From Ardenticatenaceae bacterium (lineage in GTDB: Bacteria; Chloroflexota; Anaerolineae; Promineifilales; Promineifilaceae), in assembly GCA_020634565.1 (NCBI GenBank), contig JACKBN010000008.1, forward strand, positions 62,001 through 126,000: a DNA stretch of 64,000 nt. Reading direction: 5' to 3'. Each line of letters begins with the position of its first letter. Positions within the stretch are counted from its first letter, which is position 1. Below the pieces are notes generated by a model, which worked only from the letters and a program-made list of their open reading frames with translations, did no database searches and was not told the DNA's origin. Made by a program: the position numbers and the translations under genes. Below, one piece after another: positions 61,573 to 64,000 of the stretch.

Positions 61573-63087
61573 CTATTCCAGGTCGATTTCGGTGGTGCCG
61601 CTGGGTACGGCCGTTTGCATGGATTGATGAGCATCGCGCAGCGTCAGCGTAAAGGGCACGTCCGTGGTGAGCGTCAGCTTTTGGGCATCAGCCACCAGCG
61701 ACAGCGTGCCGTCTGGCCCCAGCGGATAATTTTCCACGCCATACGGCCGTTCGCTCACCAATCGCCGATCCCAAAAAACACGCCGCTGCGGCCAATCCAC
61801 CGAAAGGCCAATGACATCTTCCAGCAAAATGGTGATGGGACTCAGCCCGGCCATCCCTACTGGATTTTTAGCGGCGGGATCGCCAGGAGCGGCCGTTTCT
61901 GGCGCATAATTCTCCCAAAAAGCCCCCGTCTGCTCATACACCTCGGCCACGTTGCTAAGGTGGTTGACGGCAATCTCGTGCGCCAGGCCGTGCTGCCCAA
62001 TCTGGCGCAGGCCGCGCAGCACCATAAAATTGGTGGCCGGCCAGACGCCGCCGCGCCAATAATTACCCGTCTCAAAATTGTAGCTATCGCTGTCAGCCGA
62101 CTGGCTAGGGATGCGATGCGGCAGTTTGAAGGCCCAATTTTCACGCAGCGCCTTCACAAACGGTTCCAACCGCTTTTCAGGAATCAGGGCGCCGTCCAGC
62201 AGGCCCCAATAAGCCGCGATGCTTTTTGTCTGGCTAAAACGCCCCTCAGGATCGACATCCTGGTAAAAAAGGGCGGTTTCATTCCAAAACTGCTTGTTGA
62301 TCAGCTCGATCAGGCGCGCGTGTTCCGCTTCCAATTCGTCGGCCAGCGTTTGCTGCTTTAAGAGCGTTGCCATTTGCGCCAAAACGTAGCAGTTAAGCGA
62401 AGCCTGCATGGAAGCATCCACCCAGCTCCAATGACGATGGTGGTGGCTGCTGTTGGGCACGCGCGGCTGGTTACTGAGGCCGCTGCTGTGCCCGGTGGCC
62501 CAATACAAGCCGCTGGGCCAGGTACGATTGGCCCGACACCAGCGATGGTAAGCCATCAGCGCGGGGAAGATATTGGTCAAACGGCCGTCATCTCCCGTAA
62601 AGCGATAATGCCGCCACTCCACCCAGGCCAAAATGTTGGGTCCCGTGGCGTTGGGATCAAAGGGATAGAAAAAATCTTTTCCCGTTCCCAAATCAATCTG
62701 GCGGCAGATGAAGCCGTCATCGTGCTGTTTGGCGTAGAGATTGTCCAGGTTGCCCATGAAACTGAAAGCGCGACGGCCGTACAGCCCAAACTGGCTCATG
62801 AAAGCGCTGTCCCACATAAACAAAAAGGGTTCCGTCGCCGCATCCAAAAAATTGGCCACAAAACCAGATTCAGCTGCTGGCTGCCGCAAATTTTGCCAGG
62901 CCAATTCCCAGGCGTGCCAATACAGCTTTACCCAGGTCTCATGCTCTGGCAGGATGGGCTGGGGCAGCTTGGCCCGAGCCGCCGCAAACGAGGGCCACTC
63001 CAGGGAGGCATACGTCTGTTGGCGATATTGATTTTGCGCAACGAGAGGGTCAGACGGCCGTTCAAACTTGGGATGTGGCTGCGGCAT
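61573..63087 (-). CDS. GH63/trehalase-like (alpha/alpha)6 glycoside hydrolase
   Basis: 504 residues from ATG 63087, preceded by GGGAGC; the longer frame would overlap the neighbour. Conserved blocks include FLFMWDSAFMSQFGLYGRR, SGLSNQPRV, HWSWVDASMQASLNCYV, NYWRGGVWPATNFMVLRGLR and FWENYAPE. The WDS...Asp and the late WENY Glu are likely catalytic acid and base. This is the MGH1/GGH-like branch of clan GH-G (mannosyl- or glucosylglycerate hydrolases, GH63). It probably degrades a compatible-solute glycoside or alpha-glucoside in the cytoplasm; no signal peptide. Confidence 0.82.
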   Translation of the reverse strand: MPQPHPKFERPSDPLVAQNQYRQQTYASLEWPSFAAARAKLPQPILPEHETWVKLYWHAWELAWQNLRQPAAESGFVANFLDAATEPFLFMWDSAFMSQFGLYGRRAFSFMGNLDNLYAKQHDDGFICRQIDLGTGKDFFYPFDPNATGPNILAWVEWRHYRFTGDDGRLTNIFPALMAYHRWCRANRTWPSGLYWATGHSSGLSNQPRVPNSSHHHRHWSWVDASMQASLNCYVLAQMATLLKQQTLADELEAEHARLIELINKQFWNETALFYQDVDPEGRFSQTKSIAAYWGLLDGALIPEKRLEPFVKALRENWAFKLPHRIPSQSADSDSYNFETGNYWRGGVWPATNFMVLRGLRQIGQHGLAHEIAVNHLSNVAEVYEQTGAFWENYAPETAAPGDPAAKNPVGMAGLSPITILLEDVIGLSVDWPQRRVFWDRRLVSERPYGVENYPLGPDGTLSLVADAQKLTLTTDVPFTLTLRDAHQSMQTAVPSGTTEIDLE

Positions 63088-63100
63088 GAATTTGAGCTCC

Positions 63101-63820
63101 CTATCGGTTAACCAGCATTTCGGCCGTGGCACCTAATTGCAAACTGTTTTCGTTAAAAGTAGCCACCCGGAACGTGTAACGGATGGCCACATTTTGCTGC
63201 AATGTGCCAATCCAGGTAATCGAATCACCAGTGGCAAACAAGGGATGCCCGGTTAAGCCAGTCAGCCGCGCCGAAGAAACATCACCCTGCGTGGAAACAC
63301 CATCATACACCAGAGTCGTTCCAGGAATGATTTCGCCCACCGGCACGCTGTGGGTAAGAATGATGTTGTCGTACTGGATCGCGTTGGGCCAGTCTGGCAT
63401 GGCGGTTAGCGCTGTCGGCACGGGATTTAGAACCGTCACATCCACACTGCCCACAGCCCGCAACGTGCCAAAAACCGCCAGCAAACGCAGGTTGTAGTTG
63501 GCAAAAACGCTCGGCGCGACGATACCATTCCAGATGAACGAATCCCCATCTCGCTTCTGCGCTGGTTCCCCGTCGATGGTGACTTCGTACAGGTCGGCGC
63601 TCTTGCCCACGTAATTCAGCTGCGAACCCGGCACCGTGCTCCCCGGCTCCAGGTCAAACGTGTAGGCGGGGATCTTAAACGTCGCCGAATCATCCGTCAT
63701 AAAGGGCGTGGCTTCCGCGCCGTCACTGTCTGATGATCCTGTACCGGGAATAGTACAGGCCAAAGCTGTAAGCAAGAAAACGAGCAAAAAACCGCCAAGA
63801 CTTTTAAGCGAATGCTTCAT
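63101..63820 (-). CDS. Lipoprotein of unknown function
   Basis: 239 residues with lipobox LTALAC (Cys ~22) and an acidic linker (GSSDSDGAEATP). The remainder forms two similar ~90-residue beta-rich halves: FDLEPGSTVPGSQLNYVGKS and HSVPVGEIIPGTTLVYDGVS share the (P/G)-G-(S/T)-x-(V/I)-P-G-(S/T)-x-L-x-Y pattern, pointing to an internal duplication. No family assigned. It is co-directional with the GH gene (13-bp gap). Confidence 0.65.
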   Translation of the reverse strand: MKHSLKSLGGFLLVFLLTALACTIPGTGSSDSDGAEATPFMTDDSATFKIPAYTFDLEPGSTVPGSQLNYVGKSADLYEVTIDGEPAQKRDGDSFIWNGIVAPSVFANYNLRLLAVFGTLRAVGSVDVTVLNPVPTALTAMPDWPNAIQYDNIILTHSVPVGEIIPGTTLVYDGVSTQGDVSSARLTGLTGHPLFATGDSITWIGTLQQNVAIRYTFRVATFNENSLQLGATAEMLVNR

Positions 63821-63925
63821 CTTTTCCTCTTCACTTACTTCCTAACAAATCGCAAGTTCGGTTAAAGAGTGAACCATTCTGTTTAAGAGCATAATCCTGT
63901 CACAGAATGATCCACTCTCTATTGA

Positions 63926-64000
63926 TTACTCGCCTTTTTCAATGGTAATGGTTTCGATGCGAACACCGTCTGGCGCATCGGGATTCTGCGGATCACGCGC
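63926..64000 (-). CDS. C-terminal end of a cyclophilin-type peptidyl-prolyl isomerase (partial)
   Basis: The last 24 codons of a minus-strand gene whose body lies beyond the window: ARDPQNPDAPDGVRIETITI then EKGE and TAA. The pattern R-D-P-x-x-N-P and I-x-x-I-x-I-E is typical for the end of cyclophilins. The fragment is too short to be certain. Bases 63821-63925 hold no gene or site that I can see. Confidence 0.5.
   Translation of the reverse strand, partial: ARDPQNPDAPDGVRIETITIEKGE

Larger units (their letters stand above)
392..63061. repeat. Dispersed highly iterated palindrome ACGGCCGT
   Basis: By hand I count about 90 exact copies of the palindrome ACGGCCGT across the window; base composition predicts about one. 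Examples start near 392, 1530, 4201, 8359, 13821, 18342, 21190, 24341, 28056, 31394, 34494, 37479, 39400, 41385, 45270, 48610, 52329, 55954, 59530 and 63054. Most copies are preceded by A and followed by T, giving AACGGCCGTT. They lie in genes on both strands and in intergenic DNA. In coding frames the site reads T-A-V, (N/D/Y/H)-G-R or (x)-R-P-(F/L/S). One-mismatch versions (GCGGCCGT, ACGGCCGC, TCGGCCGT) are also common. Copies are missing from about 4445-8235, 8712-13820, 24350-28055 and 42178-45056. Function is unknown; the sequence contains CGGCCG and GGCC, both possible methylation targets. Confidence 0.93.

Overview
The window looks like chromosomal DNA of a filamentous or biofilm-type Chloroflexota bacterium (Anaerolineae in the broad sense). 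The grounds are ABC-transporter lipoproteins whose N-terminal linkers repeat EVTRVVTE/VEVPVE, Thr-Pro-rich linkers on secreted proteins, a secreted protein ending in IYLPLVSK, BTAD/SARP-type regulators fused to ATPases, and atypically long PhnE permeases. The assignment is an inference from protein style; there is no rRNA or tRNA here to anchor it.

Layout. 0.1-4.6 kb (minus): a membrane-anchored STAND-like ATPase, then a SARP-type regulator whose ATPase half is now in another frame, split at a GTGACAAG-type repeat. 4.7-13.7 kb (plus): a cluster of Tad/Flp-type pilin-like proteins (TadE-like, TadE-like, TadG-like and a Flp pilin carrying two carbohydrate-binding-like domains) with a secreted protein and a small membrane protein, closed by a strong terminator. 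13.7-18.4 kb (minus): ArsR-family regulator, MFS exporter, MBL hydrolase, a 29-codon ORF and an AHSA1-PDZ-DinB fusion. 18.7-23.3 kb: an SPFH protein and a large secreted lamin-tail/EEP nuclease. 23.7-28.0 kb (plus): sugar-type ABC importer (two permeases and a binding protein, no ATPase). 28.3-34.5 kb (plus): phnD, phnC, two phnE and an inositol-monophosphatase-family gene. 34.6-46.5 kb (minus): a tightly packed operon of seven exported or membrane-anchored proteins (beta-sandwich repeats, giant pentapeptide-repeat lipoprotein, lytic transglycosylase, cadherin-like, PKD-CAP). A second SARP-ATPase regulator is divergent from it at 47.0 kb. 48.7-64 kb: mostly housekeeping genes (serC/serB, HAD phosphatase, C39-like/SH3 protein, homocysteine methyltransferase-MTHFR, LCP protein, moaA, HNH endonuclease, GT2, threonine synthase, EEP hydrolase, GH63/trehalase-like hydrolase, and the end of a cyclophilin).

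Two features stand out. First, the 8-bp palindrome ACGGCCGT (usually AACGGCCGTT) occurs about 90 times by hand count, against roughly one expected. It lies in coding and non-coding DNA alike and writes Thr-Ala-Val, Asn/Asp/Tyr-Gly-Arg or Arg-Pro-Phe into unrelated proteins. This resembles the highly iterated palindrome of cyanobacteria but has a different sequence. It is nearly absent from the pilin-like cluster and from the pentapeptide-repeat core. Second, both SARP-ATPase regulators sit divergently next to large surface-protein operons, one pilin-like and one cell-wall/surface, suggesting a repeated regulator-plus-surface-apparatus arrangement.
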